Shown here: piece by piece, positions 11,180-22,058 of the stretch
Layout: every line of letters starts with the position of its first letter
Numbering within the stretch: the stretch's first letter is position 1
NCBI GenBank assembly: GCA_015039365.1
Contig: WION01000056.1
Span: forward strand, 1 to 64,000
DNA: 64,000 bases
Source of the DNA: Amanita rubescens
Taxonomy: Eukaryota > Basidiomycota > Agaricomycetes > Agaricales > Amanitaceae
Direction of reading: 5' to 3'
Program-made: the position numbers and the translations under genes
Notes under the pieces: generated by a model
Told to the model about the DNA's origin: nothing
The model's input: only the letters and a program-made list of their open reading frames with translations
Database searches by the model: none

Positions 11180-11643
11180 GTGGCTGACAAAAATCAATCC
11201 TTCCTTTACACCTCTGTGAGTTATATTCTTCAAGGCTCAGATTACCGTGCTAAGCGACTCTTAGACATGGCCAACTTAATACGATCTTCGAGACCACCGC
11301 ATCAATGGACCAGGAGCCAATTGATAGAGTACAGGGTCGAGGTCAGATATGCTACCCGTGCCACGGAGTTTTTTCAGCCTCAGCGCCCCCCACGGCCTTT
11401 TCCCCAGGATCAGCTCATTCCCGCCTTTTACAGTCTCCCTTTGTTACTGCAACCTACCGACGATCAAGACTCGGAAACTATGCGTACCCTTCTCGTCGAT
11501 GTAACTGACCGCCCAGATGAAGAAGCACGTCTGGACCATTTCATCCATGGTCTCTTGTACTTCCTGGCCAATCATGTCAATAACAATCGGCATGAACCTC
11601 ATGAAAATATGTTAGTAGAAGAGCAAAAGAGCACGCCCATTCT
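11180..11643 (+). pseudogene. 5' part of a host ORF split by Element 1
   Basis: The frame is open from 11180. It begins at a GTG preceded by a stop, so the first usable ATG is near 11267 (MANLIRSS) or an upstream exon is missing. It encodes a soluble-looking, Pro/Arg-rich polypeptide (for example PQRPPRPFPQDQL) and runs to the ATTCT target duplication. Removing Element 1 and one duplication joins this frame to the ORF at 22059-22473 without a shift. The family was not recognised. Confidence 0.55.
11639..11643. repeat. Target-site duplication ATTCT (left, Element 1)
   Basis: It is identical to 22054-22058 on the other side of the element. A 5-bp duplication is usual for Ty3/gypsy integration. 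Confidence 0.9.
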
Positions 11644-12095
11644 TGTTACGAACTCGTTAATCTCAACTTAAGTTGCGGCGGCAACTCTAGTCACGATTAC
11701 AAGTCTTAAGTCAAACGTTAAGATTATAAGTTCAATTCTAAGTCAAGATGTTGACTTAGGATCTGAGGACGATTGTGGTAGATGAGTTAAGAGTAAAGTT
11801 ATATTGCCAGACGACAATAAACAGCTAAGTCGAACTTAGGGTTCGACTCTAGAATACATGCGGTACTTATACTAGCAAGTACAATGAGACGTACTAATTA
11901 ATGTATAAAGGTAAGTACGAAAGTAAGTATAAGGACGGCGTCATATGGGGAACAAGGGATGGTATAAGTAAGGAAACGAGTTAGTCCGTATGAATCAAGC
12001 ATAAGGGGAGCGACGAGTAAGGTATGCATAAAGAAAATAAACATGTCCGACGTATCATGTAAGCATAATGCGGGAGTCCGTACCGTGTTGTAACA
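11644..12095 (-). repeat. Element 1 3' LTR (452 bp)
   Basis: It starts TGTTACGAACTCG and ends GTGTTGTAACA as read on the plus strand. It is about 99% identical to the copy at 21602-22053. Confidence 0.93.
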
Positions 12096-12099
12096 CTAG

Positions 12100-12108
12100 C
12101 TCTCCCCT
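12100..12108 (-). promoter_or_regulatory. Polypurine tract of Element 1
   Basis: AGGGGAGAG on the minus strand, separated from the 3' LTR by CTAG. It is the same sequence and spacing as in Element 3 and is the expected primer for plus-strand synthesis. Confidence 0.75.
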
Positions 12109-12135
12109 ACGTTGTTGACCGCAACAACAAATCGT

Positions 12136-13413
12136 CTAAGTGTTCATGTTGTGGGTCGCGTCGTCTCCGTAGTCGTAGCCGTAAGTGCCGTAGTCGTAGC
12201 ATGCATCGTCGTCAGCTCCGTCGCACTGTCGTCCATTGACGCATGCCTGACACTGTGACGCGTGGTGTGCCTTCTTCTTTCCCTTCTTCTTCGGCTGATG
12301 AGGGCGGCGGCTAGTGGAAGCGGGGGTATTGGCGGTATCTGTGGTAGCTCGAGAACGTCCTTTCTTCTTAGTGGAAGGACCGGGCGTCGGATCGCGTCGG
12401 CGCGTGGGAGTGCGTGAAGATAAAGTAGACACAGGAGGAATTGTAGTAGCAAGATGGTGATCCTCAGAGGCATGTTTGCCTCGGCAGTGAATGCAGCGGT
12501 TGTAACGATGGGGGCGTTGATTGGCGGCATTGGTCATACTGCGGGTCGTAGGTCGTCGAGAAGGCGGAGTGTCGTTTCGTCGAGTAGTGGGGACAGGAAT
12601 ATTCCAGACTCCGTGGCGAATAACGGTGGTGGTTGGGGGTGATGCGGATCGAGGAGGAGGAGGAGCCTTCTTATCTCGTTTCGGTTCTTCCTCAATGAGA
12701 TCACCTGTTGTACGGATTCGGCGATGAAGATCGAGATCACTGATCGCATTATTGATCTGCGCAATGTGGTCGCTAGTGAGTTGATGCAGGGGAACTCCAT
12801 CTGCAAATTCGGCTGTGGTCCATTCCGTGTCTCCTTGGATACTGGACAAGAGATCTCGGATCTTTCCGGTAAGGCACCAGATTTCTCTCGATTTACGATC
12901 TGTCTCCATAATGCATCTAGTTGCTCGGTGTCGGTCGGGTGTAGCTTCGGTAGCGCGAAACCAATGATTGACAGCGATCCAGTTATTCTGATCGTGAGGC
13001 TGTATTTTTAGTCCAAACCTTTGGTCGTCAATGCTTTCTATAGCAAGGATGATATAGCGCTTGATGTCAGCTGTGAGAAGTCGTCGTAATAGATCTATCG
13101 CCAGTTGATCTAGATTTCCTCCTTTCGGATGAACGTCTTCCCAATATAGTGACGTAACATTTACAAACGTTTCGATTAAATCGGCACAGTGATAGTTGTA
13201 CTGATCTCGGGCTTGACCGGCAAGGGTAGTGGCGGTTCGGAAATCCATGAGGAGTCGCCAGACTCGAGCTATCCTTTCTTGGTCAAAGATGTCGACCTGT
13301 AATCTAGCGGCGTTACAGATCAGAGTGATGCGGTCTCTAACCTTGGTGTAAGTAGTAATTCCGTGATAACTGAGATAGAGATTGGGGGTGGTTCGTATGA
13401 TGGGGCCAGCCAT
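12136..13413 (-). CDS. Element 1 extra ORF b (425 aa from first Met; frame open further upstream)
   Basis: This is the counterpart of the 575-aa ORF of Element 3. It has an alpha-helical middle and a Pro/Thr/Arg-rich basic C-terminal half. It also has a zinc-knuckle-like CIHCRGKHASEDHH (C-x2-C-x3-H-x4-H) and a cysteine cluster CQACVNGRQCDG near the end. Upstream of the Met at 13413 the same frame stays open to about 13858, with clear homology to Element 3. The ATG used there is followed directly by TAG here, so only the shorter form can start from AUG. No signal peptide or membrane segment is seen, so it is not an obvious envelope protein. The zinc motif suggests a second nucleic-acid-binding, Gag-like product (inference). 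Confidence 0.6.
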   Translation of the reverse strand: MAGPIIRTTPNLYLSYHGITTYTKVRDRITLICNAARLQVDIFDQERIARVWRLLMDFRTATTLAGQARDQYNYHCADLIETFVNVTSLYWEDVHPKGGNLDQLAIDLLRRLLTADIKRYIILAIESIDDQRFGLKIQPHDQNNWIAVNHWFRATEATPDRHRATRCIMETDRKSREIWCLTGKIRDLLSSIQGDTEWTTAEFADGVPLHQLTSDHIAQINNAISDLDLHRRIRTTGDLIEEEPKRDKKAPPPPRSASPPTTTVIRHGVWNIPVPTTRRNDTPPSRRPTTRSMTNAANQRPHRYNRCIHCRGKHASEDHHLATTIPPVSTLSSRTPTRRRDPTPGPSTKKKGRSRATTDTANTPASTSRRPHQPKKKGKKKAHHASQCQACVNGRQCDGADDDACYDYGTYGYDYGDDATHNMNT

Positions 13414-13862
13414 ATCGCGGTTAGTCCCATCTGTACCGTGACTCTGGTTGTTGCCTCGAATAGATTCGTTATGAGATTGAGTCGAAGCGTGACCGGCAAG
13501 TGTCGTCTCTCTATGTAAGGTAACGCTAATGTCTTCAGCGTTTCTAGGTGGGATCGGTCGGCTATTGCGATCTTCCGTAATTCGTCCAGGTACAGCCAGA
13601 GTTTCTGATGTTCCGTGGTGGGTTTCCTGGGTTTCGGTGGGAGTGACCGGGATCGTCTGAGACGAGGTTTGATCGGGAGATCTGTAGGGAACATCAACGA
13701 AGTCGTTCGGGTCAGCGTCTTCTTCGTCGGTGTCGGTGGTATGAAGAATGAGTCGAGGTCGGTGGGGTTCAGCGGAAGTGGTGTACTGGGTGTCGATGGT
13801 CTCTCCGGCATAAAATTCGGACCAGGGGAAGTGCTGAACGGCGTCGGTGGTGTCGTTTCCAT
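13320..13862 (-). CDS. Element 1 extra ORF a (180 aa), overlapping ORF b in another frame
   Basis: It starts METTPPTPFS and ends TELLLTPRLETASL, with a Pro/Thr-rich N-terminus, a basic middle (KPRLRRSRSLPPKPRKP) and a helical C-terminus. The counterpart in Element 3 (178 aa) shares start, stop and almost all residues, differing mainly by a few substitutions and a short indel near residues 20-30. The whole ORF lies over the N-terminal frame of ORF b. The family was not recognised. Confidence 0.5.
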   Translation of the reverse strand: METTPPTPFSTSPGPNFMPERPSTPSTPLPLNPTDLDSFFIPPTPTKKTLTRTTSLMFPTDLPIKPRLRRSRSLPPKPRKPTTEHQKLWLYLDELRKIAIADRSHLETLKTLALPYIERRHLPVTLRLNLITNLFEATTRVTVQMGLTAIWLAPSYEPPPISISVITELLLTPRLETASL

Positions 13863-13894
13863 TCTACATAGTAACTTGGTATGTGGATGTCATC

Positions 13895-16507
13895 TCAGAG
13901 TTTCCTTCGTCTTTTATATTCTAGAAGGAGGTCTTCCATATGCGTCAAGTTATTTTCTGGTTCCCATGTGTTTTCGCTGGTGTCATAGCCTTTCCACTTT
14001 ACAAGAAATTGTAATTTCCCTCTAAACTTGCGATGTGCAAGCAGTGCTTCTACTTCGTATTCTTGTTCTCCTTCGATTAGATCGGGAGGGGGCCTCGTTT
14101 CCGTTGTTCCATGAAAGGAAGTTTCTTTGAACGGCGTTAGTAAGGCGGCGTGGAATATGTTATGAATTTTCCATTGTCTTGGTAGCGTGAGACGATATGT
14201 CACTGGTCCTAAGACTTCTTTAATGGAAAAGGGGCCTTCTCGTTTAGGTGCGAGCTTTCTGCTCTGATAAGGAATCTTCAGGTTCCTAGACTCTAACCAT
14301 ACTTTGTCATTGACTTTGAACGGTTTAGTCTTTCTCGTTGTTCTCTCCATCATCTTAGCTCTTGCTAGATCATGTGCGGCGAGTGCTTCTTCTCGTGCGC
14401 GGAACAAGGAGTTGATGCGGTTATCGGCGGTTGGTGTATTTGTTTTGTTTGAGACAAGGGGAAGTGCAACCGGGGATGTTCCATACATCAATTGAAAGGG
14501 CGATTGTTTCAATGCTTCATGAGTGCGTGAATTATGCGCGAATTGTGCTATTGGTATCATCTTGTTCCAAGTATCTGGTTCATAGGCACAGAATATTCGG
14601 AGATAAGCTTCTAATTCAGCGTTATATCGCTCCGTTTGTCCATCAGTCTGTGGATGGAAGGCAGTACTCATTTTGTGTTTGATTTTTAATGAGTCCATTA
14701 TGCCATTAAAGACATGTGATGCGAATTGTGGTCCTCGATCGGAGATCATGATGTCGGGTAAACCGAAATTTTTGAATACATTCCGAATGTAGAGGTCGGC
14801 GGTTTCGTCGGCGGTAATAGTTTTGTTACAAGGCATGAGAATTACTCCCTTTGTAAGTCCTTGATCGACCACGATAAAGATAGAATCAAAGCCGTTACTT
14901 GTGGGTAGATCGGTTATGAAATCCATAGTTATTTGTTGAAAAGGTCGGTGTGCGTGAGACTTGATTGGCATCAGAGGTGCGGCAGTAGGGTGTGTATTTG
15001 ATTTCATTTGTTGGCATGCCGTGCATCCGTCAATGAACTGTTTAACCATTTTAGACATTAATGGCCACCAGTAGTATTCCTTTAATAAGGCGAGTGTTTT
15101 GAAGAAACCGGGGTGTCCGCTTGTTGGTGATTCATGAAAATCTCTAATAATATCTCGGCGAAGATCGGTGTCAGGGGGAATAAAGGATTTCCCTTTGTAC
15201 AGGATTAATTCATCGTCAAGGGTCCAATCAGAAAGGGCAGTGCGTAAAGGTGGTGTTCCTTTTTCTTTTAGACATTTCTTGATTGATTGAGCGAAGTCGT
15301 CTTTGACAGTTATTTCTATTGCTCTGTCGCGGAGATCTTCGGCGATTGTACGGACGAAGAGTTCTTTTGGAAGCATCGTTATTAACTCTTCTGGTTCGTC
15401 TTTTGTCATATGATCGGGTCGGCGGGATAGTGCATCCGCTATTATTAGTTTTGCTCCGGGGACGTGGGTTAATTTAATATTAAATCGAGACAAGTCGTTC
15501 CACCATCGTGCTTGGCGGTTCGTAAGACGTTGTGGTTCTCGATAGTAAAGTAAATTCTTGTGGTCGCAATGAATAATGACAGGGTGTTCTGCTCCTTCAA
15601 GCAGGTATCTCCATTCGTTGTAAAGAGCGTAGTAAATGGCGAATAATTCTCGGTCATAGATTTGCCATCGTGTTTCAGTCGGTGTTAAAGCGTGGGATAG
15701 GTATCCGCATGGGTGTAAGTCGCCATTGTCATCTTTCTGCATGAGAACTGCTCCGATAGCGCGGTCTGATGCATCCGTTTGTAGAATAAAGGGTTTGTTA
15801 ACATCGGGCATCATTAAGACAGGTGCAGATGTGAAGCGTTCTTTTAATAGATCAAATGCGACTTGGCATTCTGCGGTCCATGTCCATAATTTGTTTTTCT
15901 TTGTTAGGTCGTGCAGGGGTCGTGCAAGGTGGGCGAATCCGAAAATAAACCTTCGATAGTAATTTCCGAATCCTAAAAAGGATCTAACTTGTTTAACGGT
16001 AGAAGGGGTTGGCCAGTCCCTGATTCCGGCAAGTTTGATCGGGTCCATTTTTATTGTATTTTTTGATATGACGGTGCCTAGAAAATCAACTTCTTTGGCA
16101 GCGAATTTACACTTTTCAAGCTTGAGGTAAAGATCATGTTTCTGTAATCGTTCAAGTACTTGTTTTGTTCGAATCTCGAGTTCTTCTTTAGTGCGCGCGT
16201 GTATTAGCATGTCATCCATGTAGATGACGAGCCATCCTTTTTCTGTAAAATCCCTGAAATAATCGTCCATCATAGCTTGAAACGTTGCTGGTGAATTTCG
16301 TAATCCAAAGAACATGACATTAGGTTCAAATAAACCTCGATTGGTGATAAAGGCGGCTTTCCATCTGTCAGATTCCTTGATTTGAACGTTATTATATCCC
16401 CATCGGATGTCCAATTTCGTAAAGTATTCCGAATCTTTGAGTTTGATCATAAGATCGGAGATAAGAGGTAGTGGATATGCGTTTGGTTTAGTATATTCGT
16501 TCAAATA
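13895..16507 (-). pseudogene. Element 1 pol, 3' part: RT core, RNase H, integrase, chromodomain
   Basis: It is collinear with Element 3 pol: the YMDD box of RT, RNase H with QTDASDRAIG, the integrase HHCC zinc finger (HESPTSGH then CTACQ), the D,D-35-E core and a C-terminal chromodomain (EYEVEALLAHRKF..LVKWKGY..NTWEP). It is cut off from its N-terminal half by the TGA at 16508-16510, where Element 3 has CGA. Otherwise the frame is fully open, pointing to recent inactivation. Confidence 0.85.
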
Positions 16508-16970
16508 TCAATAATCTTGGCAGGGTCGTAATTTTTGTGCTTCTTTCTTTTCTACAAAGAAGAAGGGTGATGCCTGCGGTGATTTCGACGGTCTGATGTA
16601 GCCTTTTTCGACGTGTTCTTTAATCCATTCATCCAGTGTATTCTGCTGTTTCGGAGATAAGGGATAGATTTTTCCTCTTTTTGGTATGAAATCATCGCGA
16701 AGTTCTATCTGGTGATCCCAAGATCGGCTTTCTGGGAATCGTTCACTTGCTTTTTTCTCGAATACGTCTTTCCATGCCGAGTATTCAGGAGGGAGCGTGT
16801 AAACCTCCTCTGTTTGATGGTATTTGTGTTCCATTTGTTGAGCTGGTGTATATCGTGCGATAGTTACTTGGTCGTATTCGTCTTCTGACCAGCTTCCTAT
16901 ATCCTCAAATGTATGCGTGTTCCATCCGTGATCTGTCATCTGTGATCCTTTGTGTGACATCAAATATCCG
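16508..16970 (-). pseudogene. Element 1 pol, middle part: linker and N-terminal RT
   Basis: It runs from the right edge of the nested element to the TGA. It includes the RT entry motifs [20 protein letters not shown] and LRPCQDY. The next codon is TGA instead of the Arg of the conserved YRYLNE motif. Confidence 0.8.
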
Positions 16971-16978
16971 ATGGTGAC
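16971..16978. repeat. 8-bp target duplication GATGGTGA (left, Element A)
   Basis: It is repeated exactly at 19250-19257. Removing Element A and one copy restores the pol frame (..[13 protein letters not shown]..) as in Element 3, which proves the insertion boundaries. Confidence 0.92.
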
Positions 16979-19249
16979 AACACTTTACCCTCCCCCACAT
17001 GTCCTTGTGGACTCCTTGTGGACTCCCGGACTCCTCAGGACTCCTCAGGACTCCCTGTAGACTCCTGATAAATTGACATAAAATGCCAGGAGTGGACAAG
17101 GACTCCTTGTGGACTCCTTGTTCACTCCCTGTTCACTCCTCATTGACTGCAAAAAAGCAAAAAATGCCAGGAGTCATCCCACAAGGAGTGGACCAGGAGT
17201 CCCTGTGGAGTCCTGCTCACTCCTGGTTCAAAGCAAAAAAGTAGTAAGTAAAATTGCAAGGACTGGACAGGAGTCCCTGTGGAGTCCTGCTCACTCCCTG
17301 CTCACTTGTCATTACTGTAACAATGGCAACAGAAATCTGTTGCACTACAATGCTACATAACAGTGAATCTAAATAACTTAGTACAAACCATTTAAAAACA
17401 TCATCTGTGCCAATCAATACCAACACCATCACCACCACTATCATCATCACCATCCACCTGTGGCCCACTTTTTTCCTGCTCTGATTGTTTGTTGATGTAA
17501 TATGCAGGAACCAGTTAAAATTGCTGCTAATCATCCTTTTCAGTATTTGCTCATAACCACCTAGTAAGGCATTCAATGTTCACATGCCTGTGTATTGAAG
17601 GCACACATGTAACTGAGTCATATCTTCATTGAAACTTAATCCATCAGGATTCCTACTCATTCCCAGCCATTCCTATTGCATCCTATGTAAGTAAGACTGA
17701 CATCACCAGTACTTTACACTCATGTGCAATTTCATGCTGCTTTCCAAATTTCAGGTGGGCATGCATGTTGTTTGGCAATGTTTATACTTGCAATAAAATC
17801 CTGAAAATTCATATGATCCAGGTCATATAGGACTTATTGTAAGACCAAATAATGCCGAGTACTTGAAATGTTTGCAAAAGACCTTTTCAGATGTGAGTGT
17901 GAGGAAATTGTAAAGTCTGAAAATAATCTTGAAAATGTCCCATGTGATCAAGGACATGCAAGAATTATGATGCCAAACTAAATAAGCTAAAATGTGAATG
18001 CAAAAAGTCTGTTTGTCTTTTGGTTTTGCCACTCCATGTGTGACCACCTGCAAAGTCAATTTAGGAGGGGTGTCTGGTGATGATCAAGTTTGGTCAGTTT
18101 TAGGAAGTTGGGGTTGCTGGTGGCTATGAGTGACTGGAAGTGCTGGAAGTCAGTTGCAGTGACTTCAATGTGCAATGGTTTGGAGTAGCATCAGAAAACA
18201 TGCCAAAAATCTGACATCTGATGGTGTCTGATTCCTTCCTGATCATCTTTGTTATGTGCATGGTGTTTGTACATGGAAATTGCTGCCATCTTAAAGTTGT
18301 GTTACAAAACATCACAGGGCTCAGCTCCGTTATAAGATGGAGCATCATTTCATTCAGCCTTGGAACTGGTTGTTTGATTGTCTGACAATCAGATGTCATC
18401 AGTTAATATCAGACAACAGACAACCAGTGTTTCAGACACTGTCAGACCATCACCATCAGACAACCAGTGTTCCAGCACAAGTCAGGCAATCAGAAAATCA
18501 GATCAGGTTCAAAAGACTGGTGTTCAAAACAGTACTTTGCAAGTATCTTGAGTTTGGCAGCATTTGGCACTGCAATTCTTGCACAGATGTGATCACATGA
18601 TTTTTTGGGATTTTTGAGAATTTTTTTGATTTTTTTGATTTTTTTCAAAGCTATGTTTGAAAATGTATTTTGCAAATATCTCATGTTTGACTTTATTTGG
18701 CATTATGATTGTTGCATATTCTGAATCACAAAAGCTAGGCGCATCTTTTTTGTCACAGTCACATATTACATAATGTCACACTTCTATAAAAGGAAATTTT
18801 AATTTTGTTATATTTTATCTTATCTTATCTAGGCCATCATATTACTTAAGCTGCCTATCATCTATCTATCTATCTAATCTTATCTCCACTACCCCCCCTT
18901 TTCCCGAGGGGGTGCTGGGGGATATGTGCCAGATGCCCCCTCCTTATATACCTGTGGGCCTGCGCACAGACCAACTGGTCATGTCACATGACCACATAAA
19001 CAGGAATGAAACAAGGAGTCCTTACACTCCTTGTGGACTCCTCATACAGGGAGTCCAGAGGAGTCCCGGGAGTCTACCAGGAGTCTACCAGGAGTCCCAG
19101 CTCACTCCCGGTACATTTTGGCTGGGATGAGGGGTCTTCCAGGGAGGTGGGAGTCCCTCTGGAGTCCCAGGAATTCCCAGGAATTCCCGGGAGTGAGCCA
19201 GGAGTCCTCAGGAGTCTACAAGGAACGCGTGGGGGAAGGTAAAGACCTC
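16979..19249. mobile_element. Element A: 2.27-kb non-autonomous DNA transposon nested in pol
   Basis: It has an 8-bp duplication and short imperfect inverted ends: CAACACTTTACCCTCCCCCA on the left and GAGGTCTTTACCTTCCCCCA as the reverse complement of the right. The size of the duplication fits hAT or Zisupton/KDZ-type elements. No transposase is encoded. Both ends carry arrays of a GGAGTCC oligomer in both orientations (about 17010-17310 and 19013-19220). The interior holds copies of a ~75-bp motif shared with Elements B, C and E (near 17820-17895, 18530-18605, 18650-18760), a GTCTGAC patch and a TATC microsatellite at 18820-18890. Confidence 0.85.
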
Positions 19250-19257
19250 GATGGTGA
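19250..19257. repeat. 8-bp target duplication GATGGTGA (right, Element A)
   Basis: Matches 16971-16978 exactly. Confidence 0.92.
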
Positions 19258-19780
19258 GATCTTCTTCCCATTCAGGCATAGCTATTCTGTCAATCTGTTG
19301 ACAGATGCTCCGAAGTGATGCCTTGATCTTGTCCTGTTCAGAGTCTCGGAACTCTAGAGTCTTTTCTTTCCAATTTACGTCAGGGTTATGCTTCTCTAGC
19401 CAAGGAAGCCCCAGTATAATCGTTTGTTTTCCTATTGCTGATACGTAAAACCATTCGGTCATGCGTTTTCCGTTCATTTCGAAGGTGATTAGACATTGTT
19501 CATCAATTTCTCCTTCTTTGTTTATGGTGCCATCGACGTTATAAACTCTGATTGGTCGTGGAGTTTTTCGTTTCCTCCATTTGTGTGCTATCTTTTTGTC
19601 GATGAATATCCCTTCGGCTCCGCAGTCGATAAGGGCAATGAGGTTTTCAGTGTCGTTTTCAGTTTCAACTTTGATAGGGACAGATAATCTTTGTTTTGAA
19701 ATAGATTGTACTGTTACATAAGATATATCGAGAGTTGGATCTGATGTTTCTGGAGCTTCATCCACTGTCATGAGTCCCAC
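19258..19780 (-). pseudogene. Element 1 pol, 5' part: aspartic protease
   Basis: The reading frame carries the retropepsin-like motif ALIDCGAEGIFID with Cys in place of the usual Ser/Thr of D-S/T-G, and the ILGLPWLEKHNP flap/second-half motif. It ends where Element A is inserted. Relative to gag it lies in the -1 frame, with the junction at about 19783-19795. Confidence 0.8.
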
Positions 19781-19782
19781 TG

Positions 19783-20835
19783 TTAAAAATCCTCGTTATC
19801 ATCGGCAAGAGATAGTAATAGATCATTCTTTTCGTCGGTTGACATCCCTTTCATCAGCGCTCGGATGTTCTTGGTGTAATTTGGTTTAGACTCTCGGACT
19901 TCTTCTTCTTCCCAATTTCCGTCACCATCATTTGATGTGGCTCGAATGTGACGTTTGGGCGTGAATCCTCTTTTCTTTCCTCCTTTAAATTGGCCTTTCC
20001 CTTTGTTTCTCTTCTTCTTTGGGCATTGCCCTGACATGTGTCCTTTGATTCCGCAGATGAAACATAAACCGTCTCTGATATAGCGTTCTCTTTCTTCTTT
20101 GGTCATAGATCTGATCATGAGTTCCAATTCTGGATCTTCATCTTTTTCTAGATGATCAATCTGCATTGCCCAAGATTCGTCGTTGTGGGAGGATGATGAG
20201 TGACCGTTTCCAGATCGAGGTGAATAAGCATATGAACGGGTTCGGATGTTGTCGAGTTTGATGGCAATGTTGTACCAGTCTTGTAACGTTTTTGGGTTCA
20301 TGAGCATTGCTTTTTCGAACTCTGGTGCTGTAAGTCCTTTTCCGAACATGTGGAATGCTGCTTCTCCTTCGATTCCGGCTTTCGTAATTTGTTCCTTGAA
20401 CTGATTTACGTAATTAGGTAGGGTCATCTGTTTCTTTCCTTTCATAGACGATCTGTTTTGTAGGTTGAGAATTTTCGTGTATGCGTTTCCACTTGGATCT
20501 ACTTCTCCCCAATCTGTCAAGAATGACAGTTTAAATGCTTCCCAATCATCAAATAAAGCAGGTCTCGTGATGCCTCCTTCAGTGGTGGCGCGAGATTTCC
20601 GTAGTTCTGCTAATTTATTCTTTTTCCACTGTCTAGCTCCATCTGAGATCTTATTCAGGGCGGCAAGGATTTTTAGGCGGTCGGTATTCATCCGCTCAGG
20701 ATTCATGTCGAAGAAAATTTCAATATCTTCTATGAATGTATTGGCATCCTTTCGCTTCCCTTTAAATTCAGGAAGATCTCTGATGAGACTAGGGATTCGT
20801 GGGTTGGGTATAGGGTCTGTACTTCCTCCAGACAT
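19783..20835 (-). CDS. Element 1 gag (350 aa from first AUG)
   Basis: It is a Ty3/gypsy-type Gag. A helical capsid-like region (DLPEFKGKRKDANTFIEDIE through FHMFGKGL) is followed by one CCHC knuckle (CFICGIKGHMSGQC) and a basic KKKRNKGKGQFKGGKKRG stretch. It is near-identical to Element 3 Gag. The stop here is TAA (GAT TTT TAA) where Element 3 has TGA. The frame stays open upstream for a further ~225 codons (see 20836-21510). Confidence 0.88.
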   Translation of the reverse strand: MSGGSTDPIPNPRIPSLIRDLPEFKGKRKDANTFIEDIEIFFDMNPERMNTDRLKILAALNKISDGARQWKKNKLAELRKSRATTEGGITRPALFDDWEAFKLSFLTDWGEVDPSGNAYTKILNLQNRSSMKGKKQMTLPNYVNQFKEQITKAGIEGEAAFHMFGKGLTAPEFEKAMLMNPKTLQDWYNIAIKLDNIRTRSYAYSPRSGNGHSSSSHNDESWAMQIDHLEKDEDPELELMIRSMTKEERERYIRDGLCFICGIKGHMSGQCPKKKRNKGKGQFKGGKKRGFTPKRHIRATSNDGDGNWEEEEVRESKPNYTKNIRALMKGMSTDEKNDLLLSLADDNEDF

Positions 20836-21510
20836 TCTTGGTGATGGTGGGGGTGATGGATCTCTACGTGGTGGAGTTGGGTCGGGTTTAGGTTCGTCTA
20901 CTTCGATTCTGTCAGGGTTAAACGGGTCTTCTTCGTCTTTAGGGTTCGAAGGACCTGGTTCGGGATTGGTCGGTTGTTGGGCAGGTGTTGGTGTCGTTCC
21001 AACTGAAAGGTCACTGAGAAAATCAAGGGATAGATCGGGTTCTTGATCTGTATCTCCTTCTTTCTCGGATTCACTATCGTTTAGGCCAAAGTTTGCTTTC
21101 TTTTTGCCTTTTGTAGTTGTCGATATGGAAAGGAGAGTTCTCGGTCTTAAGTTTTCTGGTAGAGCGTCAACAGTCCCTTTTATCCAAGTAGGGGTGTTGA
21201 AATATTCGTTAGGGACAAAGTCTTGTGTTTCGGATGCTATCCAACGTTTTGTGAGGTGATCGAATCTGATATGTTGTTCCTGAAGATATAGATCTGCGAA
21301 ATAATAGTATGATTCGTTCGGAGGTCTAGTTTCTTTTTGTGGTATCCAGAATTCTTGTTCTTTAACTGGATTTCCTCCTGTATCTTCCCAGATTCGTTTT
21401 GCACCGTTTAGTCTGACGTAGTATCCGTCAAGAATGTAGTTCCCTTTACGATCTCGTGTAGCTCTATTTGGTGGAGCTCTCCAATCCGTTTTGACAACAT
21501 GGCCAGTAAC
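20836..21510 (-). other. AUG-less in-frame N-terminal extension of Element 1 gag
   Basis: The gag frame is open from a TAG at 21511-21513 to the gag AUG and encodes residues homologous to Elements 2 and 3 (EFWIPQ, RPPN). Reading all frames, I see only one AUG in this stretch, at 21497-21499, and it is out of frame. It is created by a single base difference from Element 3 (CAT versus CAC on the coding strand). Confidence 0.65.
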
Positions 21511-21586
21511 CTACGGGCTGGCTTTCCGGAAGTTCGTCGAAGTGCGTGTTATCAAATGCCAACGAATCAATGTTCAGGCTTATTGA

Positions 21587-21599
21587 TAAGTCCGACTTA
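21587..21599 (-). promoter_or_regulatory. Primer-binding site of Element 1 (self-priming type, one mismatch)
   Basis: TAAGTCGGACTTA on the minus strand, three bases inside the 5' LTR. It would pair with TAAGTTCGACTTA in the LTR (21784-21796) with one mismatch. Elements 2 and 3 pair perfectly here. Confidence 0.6.
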
Positions 21600-21601
21600 A
21601 T

Positions 21602-22053
21602 TGTTACGAACTCGTTAATCTCAACTTAAGTTGCGGCGGCAACTCTAGTCACGATTACAAGTCTTAAGTCAAACGTTAAGATTATAAGTTCAATTCTAAG
21701 TCAAGACGTTGACTTAGGATCTGAGGACGATTGTGGTAGATGAGTTAAGAGTAAAGTTATATTGCCAGATGACAATAAACAGCTAAGTCGAACTTAGGGT
21801 TCGACTCTAGAATACATGCGGTACTTATACTAGCAAGTACAATGAGACGTACTAATTAATGTATAAAGGTAAGTATGAAAGTAAGTATAAGGACGGCGTC
21901 ATATGGGGAACAAGGGATGGTATAAGTAAGGAAACGAGTTAGTCCGTATGAATCGAGCATAAGGGGAGCAACGAGTAAGGTATGCATAAAGAAAATAAAC
22001 ATGTCCGACGTATCATGTAAGCATAATGCGGGAGTCCGTACCGTGTTGTAACA
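21602..22053 (-). repeat. Element 1 5' LTR (452 bp)
   Basis: The partner of 11644-12095. On the minus strand a TATAAGTA box precedes the predicted RNA start by about 33 nt, as in Element 3. Confidence 0.93.
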
Positions 22054-22058
22054 ATTCT
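22054..22058. repeat. Target-site duplication ATTCT (right, Element 1)
   Basis: Identical to 11639-11643. Confidence 0.9.

Larger units (their letters stand above)
11644..22053 (-). mobile_element. Element 1: complete Ty3/gypsy chromovirus, defective, with nested Element A
   Basis: It has 452-bp LTRs at both ends (TGTTAC..GTAACA), a perfect 5-bp duplication, and gag, pol and extra ORFs in retroelement order on the minus strand. Without the nested insertion and its 8-bp duplication it is 8,131 bp, the same length as Element 3. It is not autonomous: RT has an in-frame TGA, pol is split by Element A, and the start of the long extra ORF is a Met-stop. The LTRs differ by about five transitions and no transversions seen by eye, so insertion is fairly recent. 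Confidence 0.92.
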
